From: Ectothiorhodospiraceae bacterium | Lineage (GTDB): Bacteria > Pseudomonadota > Gammaproteobacteria > HK1 | Assembly (NCBI GenBank): GCA_024234875.1 | Contig: JACKNM010000003.1 | Span: forward strand, 736,001 to 800,000 | DNA length: 64,000 nucleotides | Direction of reading: 5' to 3' | Part shown: positions 25,206 to 42,878 of the stretch, piece by piece | How the letters are laid out: every line of letters starts with the position of its first letter | How positions within the stretch are numbered: the stretch's first letter is position 1 | Made by a program: the position numbers and the translations under genes | Notes under the pieces: generated by a model | Seen by the model: the letters and a program-made list of their open reading frames with translations, nothing else | Told to the model about the DNA's origin: nothing | Database searches by the model: none

Positions 25206-26753
25206 ATGACAGAGGAATCGAATCCCAGGTCCGGCCGCGAGGCTGCTGCCGAGGGCCGCACGGTAGCCGACGAGAGCGCGCACTCGGAGCAGGCGCGGCA
25301 GCGCCGCGCGAAGCTCGAGGCGCTGCGCGCCAGTGGCAACGCCTACCCCAATCGCTTTCGACGCGACAGTCTCGCCGCCGATCTCCACGCGCGCTTCGCC
25401 GACCACGACGCGGAAGCGCTCGAGGCGACCCCGGTGCGGGTCCGGGTCGCCGGCCGGCTGATGTCGCGCCGGGTGATGGGCAAGGCGAGCTTCGCCCACC
25501 TGCAGGACACGTCCGGGCGCATCCAGCTCCATCTGCGCCGAGACGATCTGCCAGACGGGATGTACGCAGACTTCAAGCGCTACGACATCGGTGACGTCGT
25601 GGGCGCCAGCGGTACCGTGTTCCGTACCCGCACCGGTGAGCTCACGGTGCAGGTCGACGCCATCGAGCTGCTCACCAAGTGCCTGTTGCCGTTACCCGAG
25701 AAGTGGCACGGGCTCTCCGATCAGGAGACGCGATACCGCCAGCGCTACCTCGATCTGATCACCAGCGAGGAGAGTCGCGAGGTCTTTCGCAAGCGCTCGC
25801 GCATCGTCGAGCACATCCGGCAGTTCTTCCTCGCTCGTGGCTTCCTCGAGGTCGAGACGCCGATGATGCAGGTGATCCCGGGCGGCGCGGTGGCGCGGCC
25901 GTTCAAGACCCACCACAACGCGCTCGATCTCGACATGTATCTGCGCATCGCGCCGGAGCTCTACCTGAAGCGGCTGGTGGTCGGCGGCTTCGAGCGCGTG
26001 TTCGAGATCAACCGCAACTTCAGGAACGAGGGCGTGTCGACCCGGCACAATCCCGAGTTCACGATGCTCGAGTACTACCAGGCCTACGCCGACTACGAGG
26101 ACGCGATCGCGCTCACCGAGGAACTGATGCGCGGCCTGGTGCGCGACGTCCTCGGAAGCGACCAGGTGACCTACCAGGGTGAGACCTACGATTTCGGGCA
26201 GCCGTTCGCGCGCATGACCCTGCACGACGCGGTCCTCGCTCACAATCCGCAGCTCACCGCCGCCGACCTCGCCGACCTCGAGCCGGCGAGCGCGGCGGCG
26301 CGCGCGCTCGGAATCGAGGTCGAGCCGAGCTGGGGGCTCGGCAAGGTCTGGCTCGAGATCTTCGAGCACACCGCGGAGCACCGACTCACGCACCCGACCT
26401 TCATCACCGCCTATCCGGTCGAGGTCTCGCCGCTGTCGCGGCGCAATGACGACGACCCCTTCGTCGCCGATCGCTTCGAGTTCTTCGTCGGCGGTCGCGA
26501 GCTCGCCAACGGCTTCTCGGAGCTGAACGATCCGGACGACCAGGCGGCACGCTTCCGCGACCAGGTCGCCCAACGCGCCGCCGGCGACGACGAGGCGATG
26601 TACTACGACGCCGACTACGTTCGCGCGCTGGAGTACGGGCTGCCCCCGAGCGCGGGCGAGGGCATCGGCATCGATCGGTTGGTGATGCTGCTCACCGACT
26701 CGCCCTCCATCCGCGACGTGCTCCTGTTCCCGCACATGCGTCCCGAGGGGTAG
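25206..26753 (+). CDS. lysS: Lysyl-tRNA synthetase (class II)
   Basis: A 515-residue class II LysRS that charges tRNA-Lys. The N-terminal OB-fold anticodon-binding domain shows RVAGRLMSRRVMGKASFAHL and DTSGRIQLHLRRD. Class II motif 2 is FERVFEINRNFRNEG followed by HNPEFTMLEYYQAYADY. Motif 3 is GIGIDRLVMLLTDSPSIRDV near the C-terminus. The ATG at 25206 (MTEESNP) is chosen because AGAG lies 6 nt upstream; an ATG at 25200 or GTG at 25182 would add 2 or 8 residues. It is downstream of prfB on the same strand. Confidence 0.96.
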   Translation: MTEESNPRSGREAAAEGRTVADESAHSEQARQRRAKLEALRASGNAYPNRFRRDSLAADLHARFADHDAEALEATPVRVRVAGRLMSRRVMGKASFAHLQDTSGRIQLHLRRDDLPDGMYADFKRYDIGDVVGASGTVFRTRTGELTVQVDAIELLTKCLLPLPEKWHGLSDQETRYRQRYLDLITSEESREVFRKRSRIVEHIRQFFLARGFLEVETPMMQVIPGGAVARPFKTHHNALDLDMYLRIAPELYLKRLVVGGFERVFEINRNFRNEGVSTRHNPEFTMLEYYQAYADYEDAIALTEELMRGLVRDVLGSDQVTYQGETYDFGQPFARMTLHDAVLAHNPQLTAADLADLEPASAAARALGIEVEPSWGLGKVWLEIFEHTAEHRLTHPTFITAYPVEVSPLSRRNDDDPFVADRFEFFVGGRELANGFSELNDPDDQAARFRDQVAQRAAGDDEAMYYDADYVRALEYGLPPSAGEGIGIDRLVMLLTDSPSIRDVLLFPHMRPEG

Positions 26754-26878
26754 CTCCTGCGCCCTGCCGCCGGCGGGCGGTCCGATGATCAAGATTCCCG
26801 CCGGCGGACCGATACCCGAGCACGAGGCGCGGCTCACCCGAGCAGGGTGGCCGCCCACGGCTATCGAACGGGGTCTCG

Positions 26879-29092
26879 ATGTCCACATCTCCGACGACCG
26901 CGCAGCGCCACGGTGGGGGCCGCGTGCCGGGCCGCAGAGCCGTCACCATCGGTCTGCTCGTCGCATTCGCCGCCGTCACCGCGGTGGTCTGGGCCTACCT
27001 TGCGAGTGAGCACGCGGCGCGCGCCGCCGCCATCCGTGCCGAGCTGCGCGACGATTTCGAGCGCACCGAGTTCCGGCACAAACGGATGCAGGTCGAGCAG
27101 GCCTTCGAGCAGATGTACGAGGCGGCGCGGACCGTGTCGCTACTGCCCAGCGTGCGCGCGATCGAGGGCGGGAACCGCACCGACGAGGCGGCGTCGGTGG
27201 TCGAGCAGGGCCGTTTCGGCCGCGATGCCTGGCTCACCGTGCAGGCGATCTACGACAACCTGGTCGAGAACCTCTCGGTCTCGGAGATCTACGCCACCCA
27301 GCGTGGGTTCCGGCCCGAGGCCGGAGAGTTCCCGTTCTTCATGTTCGACGAGGCCATCATCGGTGGCGGTCAGGCCGAGGCCGAAGCCGACGAGGCACTT
27401 CCGGCGGATTTCCCCGAGGAGGTCGAGGACGCGGAGTACGCCGAGATCGTGCGCCAGATGGAGTGGCTCGCCGCCAACCATCCGCGCTTCGGGTTCGAGC
27501 GACTCGGTGACATTCCCGCGGTGATCTCCGGCGCGCTGCGCACCTGCGACAACAGCCAGTTCCTGTCTGCGGCGAACGACCACGAGGCGGACAGCCACGG
27601 CTTCGTGTACTCGGTCCCGTTCTACGCCGAGCAAGGCAACTTCAACGGCGTCATCTCGGTCATCGTCCGCCTCAACGTGCTCGAGGCGCTGCTGATGGAC
27701 GTGCCCTTCGTCCCGATTACCGAGCGCGACCGGCGCGCGTTCGACGCGCAGCGCCTGACGCTACCAGGCACGCCGGTGCGCTACGTCCTGTTCAACCCCG
27801 AGCGCGACATCTGGATTGCCGACCGGCGTGATGTCGGGATGGTGTCGACGGTGCGCCGTGGCCTGACGAGGCCGGGCGACGATCTCCTGTTGGCCGACCT
27901 CGAGGTCGCCACCGACACGCCGTGGCGGCTCGCCTACCACATCCCGTCCACCGTCTTCGCGCAAGCACTCGCCGGCGAGCGCCAGATCTACCTGGTGAAG
28001 CTCACCGCCCTGCTCGCGATCGCCGGTCTCCTGGCGACGTTCATGCTGCTGTCGCTGGTGCGCCAGGAGCGCTCCGAGCGCGCGGTGGCGCGCTTCGCCG
28101 GGCTGGTGCGCGAGCTGGCGAGTGGCACCAGCGATCTCGCGCGACGCGTCGACACCGAGTCGCTGCGCCGCGACGTGCGCCCGGTCGCGGTCGAGATCAA
28201 CCGCTTCATCGAGCAGACCCAACAGCTCGTCGACGAGCTGTTGGCGAGCTTCGTACGCAGCCAGGCGATCGGCGCCGAGATCGACGCCAGTGCGTCGAGG
28301 CTCCAGGAGACGGCGCGAGGGCAGGCGCGGCGAGTGGAGACCGCGCGGGTGGCGAGCGACCAGGCCTCGGATCAGCTCGAGGGCGCGAAGAACGAGATCC
28401 TCGTCACCAACGTGGTGGTGCGGGAGAACTACCAGACCCTCCAGGGGCTGATCGCCTTGCAGACCGACATCGCGGCGGAGATTCGCCGCAACGACGCGAA
28501 CGAGCGCCAGGTCCTCGCCGCGGTCGGCGATCTGCACGAGCACATCGTCGGCATTCGCTCGGTGCTCGACATCATCCGCGGCGTCGCCGAGCAGACCAAC
28601 CTCCTCGCCCTGAACGCGGCGATCGAGGCGGCGCGCGCGGGCGAGCAGGGGCGAGGCTTCGCGGTGGTGGCCGACGAGGTGCGTGGCCTCGCGACGCGAA
28701 CCCAGGAGAACCTGCGCCAGGTCGACGACCGGGTCGGTGAGATCTACGAGTCGATGGACCGGGTCTCGAGTCGGATCAACGAGAACGTCAGCTCGATGGC
28801 CGAGCTGTCGGCGCGTGCCGCCGACATCCGTGACCAGGCCGAGGCGACGCGGACCAAGACCCGAGACACCATCGGGCGCATGGAGGCGACCTCGGATCTC
28901 GTGGTCCACGCCGCGGCCGGCATCCGCGACCTGCTCGAGGACATGCAAGGCGTCAACGACGACTCGCTCGCGAACCTCGAGCTCGCCAGGGTGCTGGCGG
29001 AGACGTCGAGCCAGCTCTCGGCCGAGAGCGAGCGGCTGCGCGCTCGCGTCGGCGGCTTCGCGCCCGGGAGCGGCGCCGGCCCGGCGGTCTGA
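26879..29092 (+). CDS. Methyl-accepting chemotaxis protein
   Basis: A 737-residue transmembrane chemoreceptor. TM1 is near residues 21-43 (AVTIGLLVAFAAVTAVVWAYL). A periplasmic ligand-binding region of about 325 residues follows, with no domain I can name. TM2 is near 375-397, then a HAMP-like segment and a cytoplasmic signalling domain. The hairpin tip shows the conserved IIRGVAEQTNLLALNAAIEA followed by ARAGEQGRGFAVVADEVRGLA. Such receptors control CheA kinase. No C-terminal CheR-tethering pentapeptide is seen. No che genes are nearby, so it is an orphan receptor with unknown ligand. Confidence 0.93.
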   Translation: MSTSPTTAQRHGGGRVPGRRAVTIGLLVAFAAVTAVVWAYLASEHAARAAAIRAELRDDFERTEFRHKRMQVEQAFEQMYEAARTVSLLPSVRAIEGGNRTDEAASVVEQGRFGRDAWLTVQAIYDNLVENLSVSEIYATQRGFRPEAGEFPFFMFDEAIIGGGQAEAEADEALPADFPEEVEDAEYAEIVRQMEWLAANHPRFGFERLGDIPAVISGALRTCDNSQFLSAANDHEADSHGFVYSVPFYAEQGNFNGVISVIVRLNVLEALLMDVPFVPITERDRRAFDAQRLTLPGTPVRYVLFNPERDIWIADRRDVGMVSTVRRGLTRPGDDLLLADLEVATDTPWRLAYHIPSTVFAQALAGERQIYLVKLTALLAIAGLLATFMLLSLVRQERSERAVARFAGLVRELASGTSDLARRVDTESLRRDVRPVAVEINRFIEQTQQLVDELLASFVRSQAIGAEIDASASRLQETARGQARRVETARVASDQASDQLEGAKNEILVTNVVVRENYQTLQGLIALQTDIAAEIRRNDANERQVLAAVGDLHEHIVGIRSVLDIIRGVAEQTNLLALNAAIEAARAGEQGRGFAVVADEVRGLATRTQENLRQVDDRVGEIYESMDRVSSRINENVSSMAELSARAADIRDQAEATRTKTRDTIGRMEATSDLVVHAAAGIRDLLEDMQGVNDDSLANLELARVLAETSSQLSAESERLRARVGGFAPGSGAGPAV

Positions 29093-29116
29093 GGTCGGAC
29101 CCTACGGCGCCACGCG

Positions 29117-29707
29117 CTAGGGAGGCGAGCTGCCGGCGCCTTCGCGTCGCGGCCCCCGACCGCCTCGAAGGATGGAGCGTCGCGCACGGTACAGCACGTG
29201 CCGCGCCAGGCGGTCGCCCGCCGGCAGGGCCGGGTGGTCGAAGTCCTCGCTCGGGTCGTGGGTCATGCCGATGCGCTCCATCACGCGCCGGGAGCGGGCG
29301 TTGGCGACGACGGTGAAGGACACGATCTCGTCGAGCCCGAGAACCTCGAAGCCGTGGTCGAGCACCGCGCGCGCCGCCTCGGTGGCGTGGCCGGCGCCCC
29401 AGCATCCGCGCGCAAGTCGCCAGGCGATCTCGACGCACGGGGTGAAGTGCGCGTGGAAGCGCGGCACGGAGAGCCCGACGAAGCCGGCGAACGGGGCGAG
29501 GTCCGGGATCTCCAACGCCCACAGGCCGAAGCCGCGGCCGTCCAGTTCGGTACGGATACGATGAGCGAGCGCATCGCTCTCCGCCGCCGTCAGCACGCGG
29601 GGAAAGTGCGCCATCACGGTCGGATCGGCGTTCAGCGCCGCGAACGCGGCGAGGTCGTCGTCGCGCCACGTGCGCAGGCGGGTGCGGCTGGTCTGGATCA
29701 CGATCAT
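29117..29707 (-). CDS. GNAT-family N-acetyltransferase (RimJ/RimL type)
   Basis: A 196-residue protein with the RimJ/RimL-like GNAT fold. The N-terminal TSRTRLRTWRDDDLAAF is typical. The acetyl-CoA-binding region is WRLARGCWGAGHATEAARAV, followed by the conserved VANARSRRVMERIGM. It would transfer acetyl from acetyl-CoA to an amine (protein N-terminus or small molecule); the substrate is unknown. The ATG at 29707 is chosen because it starts immediately before the conserved domain. The gene converges with the chemoreceptor gene (24 bp between stops) and diverges from the amidase. Confidence 0.88.
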   Translation of the reverse strand: MIVIQTSRTRLRTWRDDDLAAFAALNADPTVMAHFPRVLTAAESDALAHRIRTELDGRGFGLWALEIPDLAPFAGFVGLSVPRFHAHFTPCVEIAWRLARGCWGAGHATEAARAVLDHGFEVLGLDEIVSFTVVANARSRRVMERIGMTHDPSEDFDHPALPAGDRLARHVLYRARRSILRGGRGPRREGAGSSPP

Positions 29708-29808
29708 CGACCGGATGCCGGTGTTGGCCGGGCGAACGATACCCGGCGCGCGACCGCCGCGACGATCGGGCTTGACGGCGCCGGGAGTGGGGGCGCCCAA
29801 TCGGACGC

Positions 29809-31239
29809 ATGGACATCGAGCTCGTCTTCATGCGCGCCACCGAGGTGGCGGATCGGATCCGGCGGCGTGAGTTGTCGGCGGTGGAGCACGTCGAGGCGGT
29901 GCTCGCGGCGATCGAGACCTGGCAGCCGCACATCAACGCCTTCGTCACGGTGAGCGCGGACGCGGCACGGGCGGCTGCGCGCGCCGCGGACCAGCGCGTG
30001 GCGGACGGCAGCGCGCTCGGGTCGCTCCACGGCGTCGCGGTCAGTGTGAAGGACCTGGTCGACGTGGCCGGGCTGCCGTGCAAGAAGGGCTCGCGGTTGC
30101 ACGCCGACGACGTGCCGCGCGAGGACGCGCCGGCAGTGGCGCGGCTGCGCGACGCCGGGGCGATCGTGGTCGGCAAGACCACCACCCCGGAGCTCGGCCA
30201 CAAGGCGCTCACCGACTCGCTGCTCGACGGCGTCACCCGCAATCCCTGGGATCTCGCGCGCACGCCCGGTGGCTCCTCCGGCGGCGCCTCCGCCGCGGTG
30301 GCGGCCGGCCTCGGGCCGCTGGCCGTGGGTACCGACGGCGCGGGCTCGATTCGTGGCCCGGCCGCGAGCGCCGGCATCGTCGGACTGAAGCCGACGCGCG
30401 GCGCGGTCCCGCACCACGGTGCCGGCGATCCGTTCGGCAACCAGTCGTTCACCGGGCCGATGACCCGCACCGTCGCCGATGCCGCGCACATGCTGGCGGT
30501 GATGGCCGGGCCACATGCGGACGATCCGTTCAGCCTCGGTGGACGACTCGAGGCGCCCGACCCGAGGCGGATCGCCGGCGATCTCGCCGGTCTGTCGATC
30601 GGTTATGCCGAGCGGATGGCGAATCCCGAGGTCGATCCGGCGGTCGTCGCCAACACCGAGGCGTCGCTGTCGGCGCTGGAGGCGCTCGGTGCGCGGGTCG
30701 AGCCGTTGCCCGACGGCTTCGACTGGTGCGAGCCGGCCGGCCGAGTGCTCTATCAGAGCGGGATCGCGGCGCGGGTCCTGCCGCTGCTCGCCCAGAGCCG
30801 AGCCGACCTCACGCCGTCGCTGGTGCGCTTCGCCGAGTGGGGCGAGCGCTGGACCGCCCGCGACGTCGCCGCTGCGGTGGCGGCGCGCGGTGATCTCTAT
30901 CGGCGGGTGCAGGCCTTGCTCGGTCGCCACGACGTCCTCGTCTCGCCCACCACCGCCTGCACCGCGCTGGCGGCCGACTTCGACGCCACCGCCGACGTCG
31001 TGATCAACGGCCGGCCCTGCGGTATCACGCGCCAGAGCTGGACCGCCTACCAGTACCCCTTCAACCTCACCGGCCACCCGGCGGTGTCGGTGCCGAGCGG
31101 GTTCGCACCGGACGGGCTGCCGACCGGCCTGCAGATCGTCGGACGATGGTGGCGCGATCTGGACGTCCTCGCGGTGGCGGCCGCACTCGAGCGGGCGAGG
31201 CCCTGGGCCGCGCGTCGCCCGCGACTACCCGCGACCTGA
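29809..31239 (+). CDS. Amidase (amidase-signature family)
   Basis: A 476-residue amidase-signature enzyme. The Ser-cisSer-Lys triad is visible: the lysine in GVAVSVKDLVDVAG (about residue 80), the cis-serine in RTPGGSSGGASAAVAAGLG (about 157), and the nucleophilic serine in GTDGAGSIRGPAAS (about 180). The nucleophile motif usually reads GSIRIPA, so the Gly is a small deviation. It hydrolyses a carboxamide; the substrate is not predictable. It is not GatA, since gatB and gatC are absent and the C-terminal half differs. It is divergent from the GNAT gene. Confidence 0.9.
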   Translation: MDIELVFMRATEVADRIRRRELSAVEHVEAVLAAIETWQPHINAFVTVSADAARAAARAADQRVADGSALGSLHGVAVSVKDLVDVAGLPCKKGSRLHADDVPREDAPAVARLRDAGAIVVGKTTTPELGHKALTDSLLDGVTRNPWDLARTPGGSSGGASAAVAAGLGPLAVGTDGAGSIRGPAASAGIVGLKPTRGAVPHHGAGDPFGNQSFTGPMTRTVADAAHMLAVMAGPHADDPFSLGGRLEAPDPRRIAGDLAGLSIGYAERMANPEVDPAVVANTEASLSALEALGARVEPLPDGFDWCEPAGRVLYQSGIAARVLPLLAQSRADLTPSLVRFAEWGERWTARDVAAAVAARGDLYRRVQALLGRHDVLVSPTTACTALAADFDATADVVINGRPCGITRQSWTAYQYPFNLTGHPAVSVPSGFAPDGLPTGLQIVGRWWRDLDVLAVAAALERARPWAARRPRLPAT

Positions 31240-31398
31240 TCTCTCTCCAGCGCCGCGCCGCTCGCGCGCCGAGCGTGACCGCGGTCGCATCGTGGGCGCG
31301 CCGACCGCGCGCGTCCGCGGATTGCCCCGCTCGTGCCCGCGTCCCGCCATCATCGACGGCTCTGATCACGGTCTCGTCCACCTCGGAGACCACATCGT

Positions 31399-32727
31399 AT
31401 GTTGCCGTCGTCCAGAGTTCTGCGTGAGTCCGTCACCGCCAAGCTGCTGGTGATGGGGGTGCTCGGCGTCCTGCTGCTGCTGCCGATGGGATTGATCCAG
31501 GGCCTCGTCGACGAGCGCCAGTGGACGGCGACGCGCGCCGGCGAGGAGATCATGCAAGCCTGGGGGCAACAGCAGGTCATCGCCGGGCCGATGCTGGTGG
31601 TCCCCTACCGCTACCGTGTGCGCGAGGAGTCGGGCGAGATCGGATGGCGCGACTCGCGGCTGTTCGTCTCGCCGTCCCGTCTCGCGGTGAACGGGACGTT
31701 GCAGCCTGAGATCCGGTATCGGGGGCTGCACCAGGTGCCGGTGTACGCCGCCGAGCTCGGGCTGTCCGGGCGCTTCGAGCCGGTCGACCTCGGGAGCCTG
31801 CTCCCCACCGGTGCCGAGGCGCAGTGGGAGCGCGCGGTGATCGCGCTCGGTATCGCCGACCCGCGGCCGATCAAGGAGCCGGTGGTGTTGGCGAGTGGCA
31901 GCGCGGTGCGACCGTTTCGCCCGGGTGGCGAGCTCCTGCCCGGGCTCGGGCGATTCCTGGTCGCCGACCTGCCCCCGCCGGACGAGGAGGGCGCGATGCC
32001 GTTCGACCTGCGCCTGCGGCTGAACGGCAGCGAGCGCATCGCGGTGGTGCCCATGGGTGAGCACACGCGCCTCGAGCTCGCCGCACCGTGGCCGTCGCCG
32101 AGCTTCGAGGGCGCCTACCTGCCCGATGCGCGCAGCGTCGACGCCGATGGCTTCACCGCCCGCTGGGACGTGCTCGCGCTCGGTCGCGGATTCCCGCCGG
32201 CGTGGCGCCTCGGCGAGGTCCAGCCGCAGGTGGTGCTGGCGGCGGCCTACGGGGTGCGGCTGTACCAGGCGGCCGGCGTCTACCAGCAGACCACCCGCGC
32301 GGCGAAGTACGCGGTGCTGTTCGTGGTCCTGACCTTCCTGGTCTACTTCCTCGCCGAGATCTTCGGTGGGCGCCTGCTCCACCCCTTCCAGTACCTGCTG
32401 GTGGGGCTCGCCAACTGCGTCTTCTATCTGCTGCTGCTGGCGCTCTCGGAGCACGTCGACTTCGCGCTCGCCTATGGGGTGGCGGCCTGTGCCTGCGCCT
32501 GTCTGGTCGGTGGCTACAGTGCCAGCGTCCTCGGCTCGCGGCTTCGCGGGCTCGGCGTCTTGGTGGTGCTCGGCGGGCTCTACGGCTTCCTGTTCGTGGT
32601 GCTGCGCTCGGAGGACACCGCGCTGCTGATGGGCGCGCTGGCGGTGTTCGCCGCGCTGGCGGTGCTGATGTTCGTCACCCGCCGGGTCGACTGGTACGCG
32701 CTGCATCTCGGCCACGGGCGCGCGTGA
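31399..32727 (+). CDS. creD: CreD-family inner membrane protein
   Basis: A 442-residue inner membrane protein of the CreD family. One N-terminal transmembrane helix (LLVMGVLGVLLLLPMGLIQG) is followed by a periplasmic beta-rich domain, then five or six helices in the last 145 residues. The block LYQAAGVYQQTTRAAKYAVL and then FLAEIFGGRLLHPFQYLLVG are family hallmarks. In enterobacteria creD belongs to the CreBC regulon and affects envelope stress and beta-lactam response. No creBC genes are present here, so regulation is unknown. The ribosome-binding site is CGGAG. Confidence 0.92.
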   Translation: MLPSSRVLRESVTAKLLVMGVLGVLLLLPMGLIQGLVDERQWTATRAGEEIMQAWGQQQVIAGPMLVVPYRYRVREESGEIGWRDSRLFVSPSRLAVNGTLQPEIRYRGLHQVPVYAAELGLSGRFEPVDLGSLLPTGAEAQWERAVIALGIADPRPIKEPVVLASGSAVRPFRPGGELLPGLGRFLVADLPPPDEEGAMPFDLRLRLNGSERIAVVPMGEHTRLELAAPWPSPSFEGAYLPDARSVDADGFTARWDVLALGRGFPPAWRLGEVQPQVVLAAAYGVRLYQAAGVYQQTTRAAKYAVLFVVLTFLVYFLAEIFGGRLLHPFQYLLVGLANCVFYLLLLALSEHVDFALAYGVAACACACLVGGYSASVLGSRLRGLGVLVVLGGLYGFLFVVLRSEDTALLMGALAVFAALAVLMFVTRRVDWYALHLGHGRA

Positions 32728-32796
32728 CCGGGGGGCTGGCCGGGGCGGGCGCGGGTATGCTGCTCGGCCGTGTCTGCCCCGAACCAGGAGACCCCC

Positions 32797-33102
32797 GTGC
32801 ACGAGCTGGAGATTCCCCCCGCCGCCCGCCGCGACGATCGCTCGGTGGAGCTCGTGCGCGCGTGGGTGGCGGAGGGGGCGCAGTGGATATCCCTGAACCC
32901 CCATCTGTTCCGCGATCGCGACTTCGCCGAGGAGGATGCCTGGGGCATGTTCCTCGCCGACACCGTGCGCCATCTCGCCCGCGCCATCGGCGCCGCCTCC
33001 GATGCCCCGGCGGCGGAGGTGGAGCACCGGATCCATGCCGCGCTCGAGCGCGAGCTGGCGCGGCCGACGAGCACGGTCCGAGGCGGATACCTGGAGGATT
33101 GA
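32797..33102 (+). CDS. DUF5076-like small protein
   Basis: A 101-residue soluble protein resembling the DUF5076 family (LVRAWVAEGAQWISLNPHLF, EEDAWGMFLADTVRHLARAI). Function unknown. The GTG at 32797 is chosen because AGGAG ends 6 nt upstream; an upstream in-frame GTG at 32770 would add 9 residues but lacks such a site. It lies 69 bp after creD on the same strand and may share its transcript. Confidence 0.75.
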   Translation: MHELEIPPAARRDDRSVELVRAWVAEGAQWISLNPHLFRDRDFAEEDAWGMFLADTVRHLARAIGAASDAPAAEVEHRIHAALERELARPTSTVRGGYLED

Positions 33103-33406
33103 GTCGCACCCGCACCGCATCGGATGGGATGTCGGAGGACCTTACATCGGTCCACGTTGCCTGGCGCCGATTCAACGCCCTGAAAAATAAGGATTTTACG
33201 CGTCTTGCGGATGGCCCGAGGCGGCGGCGGGAGGCGCAGCCGTGTCGGCAGACTTGACACTCGCGCGACCGGTGCGCGCCCTGAAGATCTGCAAGTGACT
33301 GACCTGGCACAGAATTTTGTTCCTGGTGCGCGTCTTGCTTGCAGTGGTGGAATGAGGTCCGATCGCGCGTGGCGGTAGGGCGGGTCAGGGACGGGGAGGA
33401 CGCTCG
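33103..33406 (+). other. Intergenic region upstream of the PEP-CTERM gene
   Basis: About 300 bp without a gene. The first half has no clear feature. The second half holds the sigma-54 type promoter (33324-33339), a degenerate second copy just upstream (TGGCAC at 33305-33310) and the ribosome-binding site GGGGAGGA (33393-33400) of the next gene. Parts near 33185-33200 are AT-rich compared with the surroundings. Confidence 0.6.
33324..33339 (+). promoter_or_regulatory. Sigma-54 (-24/-12) promoter of the PEP-CTERM gene
   Basis: TGGTGCGCGTCTTGCT has GG at 33325-33326 and GC at 33337-33338, separated by exactly 10 bp, and fits TGGYRCR-N4-TTGCT. It lies 67 bp before the ATG at 33407. Sigma-54 control of PEP-CTERM genes through PrsK/PrsR is known from floc-forming proteobacteria. 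Those regulators are not in this window. Confidence 0.6.
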
Positions 33407-34024
33407 ATGATTCGTGCACTGGTGGCTGGCGGCGCGCGCCGCGCGATGCTCGGCCTGGCAGGGGCCGCGTCGCTGGCCGTCGCCGCGGCCGACGCCGCGG
33501 CGGTCGCATTCTGGATCGACGCGCAGCCCGGCGGCGGCATCGATGCCGCGCGGGTGGTCGACGTCGGCGACGTGTTCTCCGTCGACGTCCTGGTCGGGCC
33601 GGATCCGGCCGGTAGCGTGACCTTCAATGCGTTCGACCTCGGCGTCACCTTCGACCCCGCGCTGGTCGACTTGCAGTCGATCGTCCCCATCGACCCGGGC
33701 CCGGCGGGCCTCGACGTGCCGGTGATACCGACCATCGGTCGCGCCGGGCTGTCGCGCCTGTTCCTCACGCCGGTGACGCTGACCGCGCCGACGGTGATTG
33801 CCCGCGTCGAGCTCGGCGCGCTCGGTGCCGGTAGCCTGGGTCTCGGCTTCTCGGGTACCTTCCTCGTCGACGGCAACGTGCTCCCCAACGACGGCGGCGT
33901 GACCGGCGCCACCATCGACATCCAGGTGCCGGGCACCACGGTGCCGGCGCCGGCGACCGCGCTGCTGGTCGGGGCGGGCCTGCTGTTGGCCGGAAGCGCT
34001 CGGCGCCGACCGCGCCACCTCTGA
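33407..34024 (+). CDS. PEP-CTERM sorting domain protein with cohesin-like domain
   Basis: A 205-residue secreted protein. A signal peptide covers about residues 1-30 (MLGLAGAASLAVAAADAAA). The body (about 31-175) is beta-rich and looks like a cohesin domain: DVGDVFSVDVLVGP, then FNAFDLGVTFDPALVDLQSI, then TVIARVELGALGAGSLGLGF and a final strand ATIDIQV. The C-terminus is a PEP-CTERM-type signal: VPAPATALLVGAGLLLAGSA followed by RRRPR, that is a VPxP motif, a hydrophobic helix and a basic tail. Exosortase would process it for surface or matrix export; exosortase is not in the window. The ribosome-binding site is strong (GGGGAGG) and a sigma-54 type promoter precedes it. The next gene begins with a dockerin-like module. 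Confidence 0.85.
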   Translation: MIRALVAGGARRAMLGLAGAASLAVAAADAAAVAFWIDAQPGGGIDAARVVDVGDVFSVDVLVGPDPAGSVTFNAFDLGVTFDPALVDLQSIVPIDPGPAGLDVPVIPTIGRAGLSRLFLTPVTLTAPTVIARVELGALGAGSLGLGFSGTFLVDGNVLPNDGGVTGATIDIQVPGTTVPAPATALLVGAGLLLAGSARRRPRHL

Positions 34025-34050
34025 CACCAATCCTTCGTTTGACAAGGTTC

Positions 34051-34079
34051 GAGACGCGGGAACAACATTCCCGCGCCTC
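34051..34079 (+). terminator. Hairpin after the PEP-CTERM gene
   Basis: GAGACGCGGGAA (34051-34062), loop CAACA, TTCCCGCGCCTC (34068-34079): an 11 of 12 bp stem 26 bp after the stop. No U-tract follows, so it may be a weak terminator or an mRNA-stabilising 3' end. Confidence 0.5.
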
Positions 34080-34174
34080 GGTGCGTTGTGGTCACCGGAC
34101 CGTGCACGTCGAGGGTCATCGGCCGCAATTCGCGTGCCTTGGTGGCCAGCGGACCTGATCAGGGAGGATTGCGA

Positions 34175-34275
34175 ATGCACCGACGGGCGGGATCGTGCGG
34201 GCCGGTACCGGCTCTCGAGATGCGCACCCCGCCCCAATCGAGCATTCCGCTCGCCACGTGCTCGTCCTCGGCTCG

Positions 34276-34303
<28 letters not shown>
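34175..34303 (+). CDS. Possible 42-residue leader ORF overlapping the rhs start
   Basis: The ATG at 34175 has a near-ideal ribosome-binding site, AGGGAGG at 34161-34167, 7 nt upstream. The frame (MHRRAGSCGPVPALEMRTPP...) ends at TGA 34301-34303, overlapping an in-frame TTG start (34300) of the giant Rhs gene as TTGA. It has no recognised family. Either it is a leader peptide that couples translation to the Rhs gene, or the overlap is coincidental. It could be regulatory. Confidence 0.35.
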
Positions 34304-42783
<8,480 letters not shown>

Positions 42784-42878
42784 ATGCGGGACCGAGGGAT
42801 GCACGAGGTACCGACCGCCCGGCGGCCAGCGGCTGGTGGCGCGGTGCTCGTGCGTGGTCCCGGACAGGAGCAACGGAC

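Noticed and set aside
29809..31239. GatA subunit of the tRNA amidotransferase
   Set aside because: Amidase-signature residues are present, but there is no gatB or gatC nearby and the C-terminal half does not look like GatA.
33305..33320. Second functional sigma-54 promoter
   Set aside because: TGGCACAGAATTTTGT lacks the correct spacing and -12 GC. It was kept only as a possible decayed copy.
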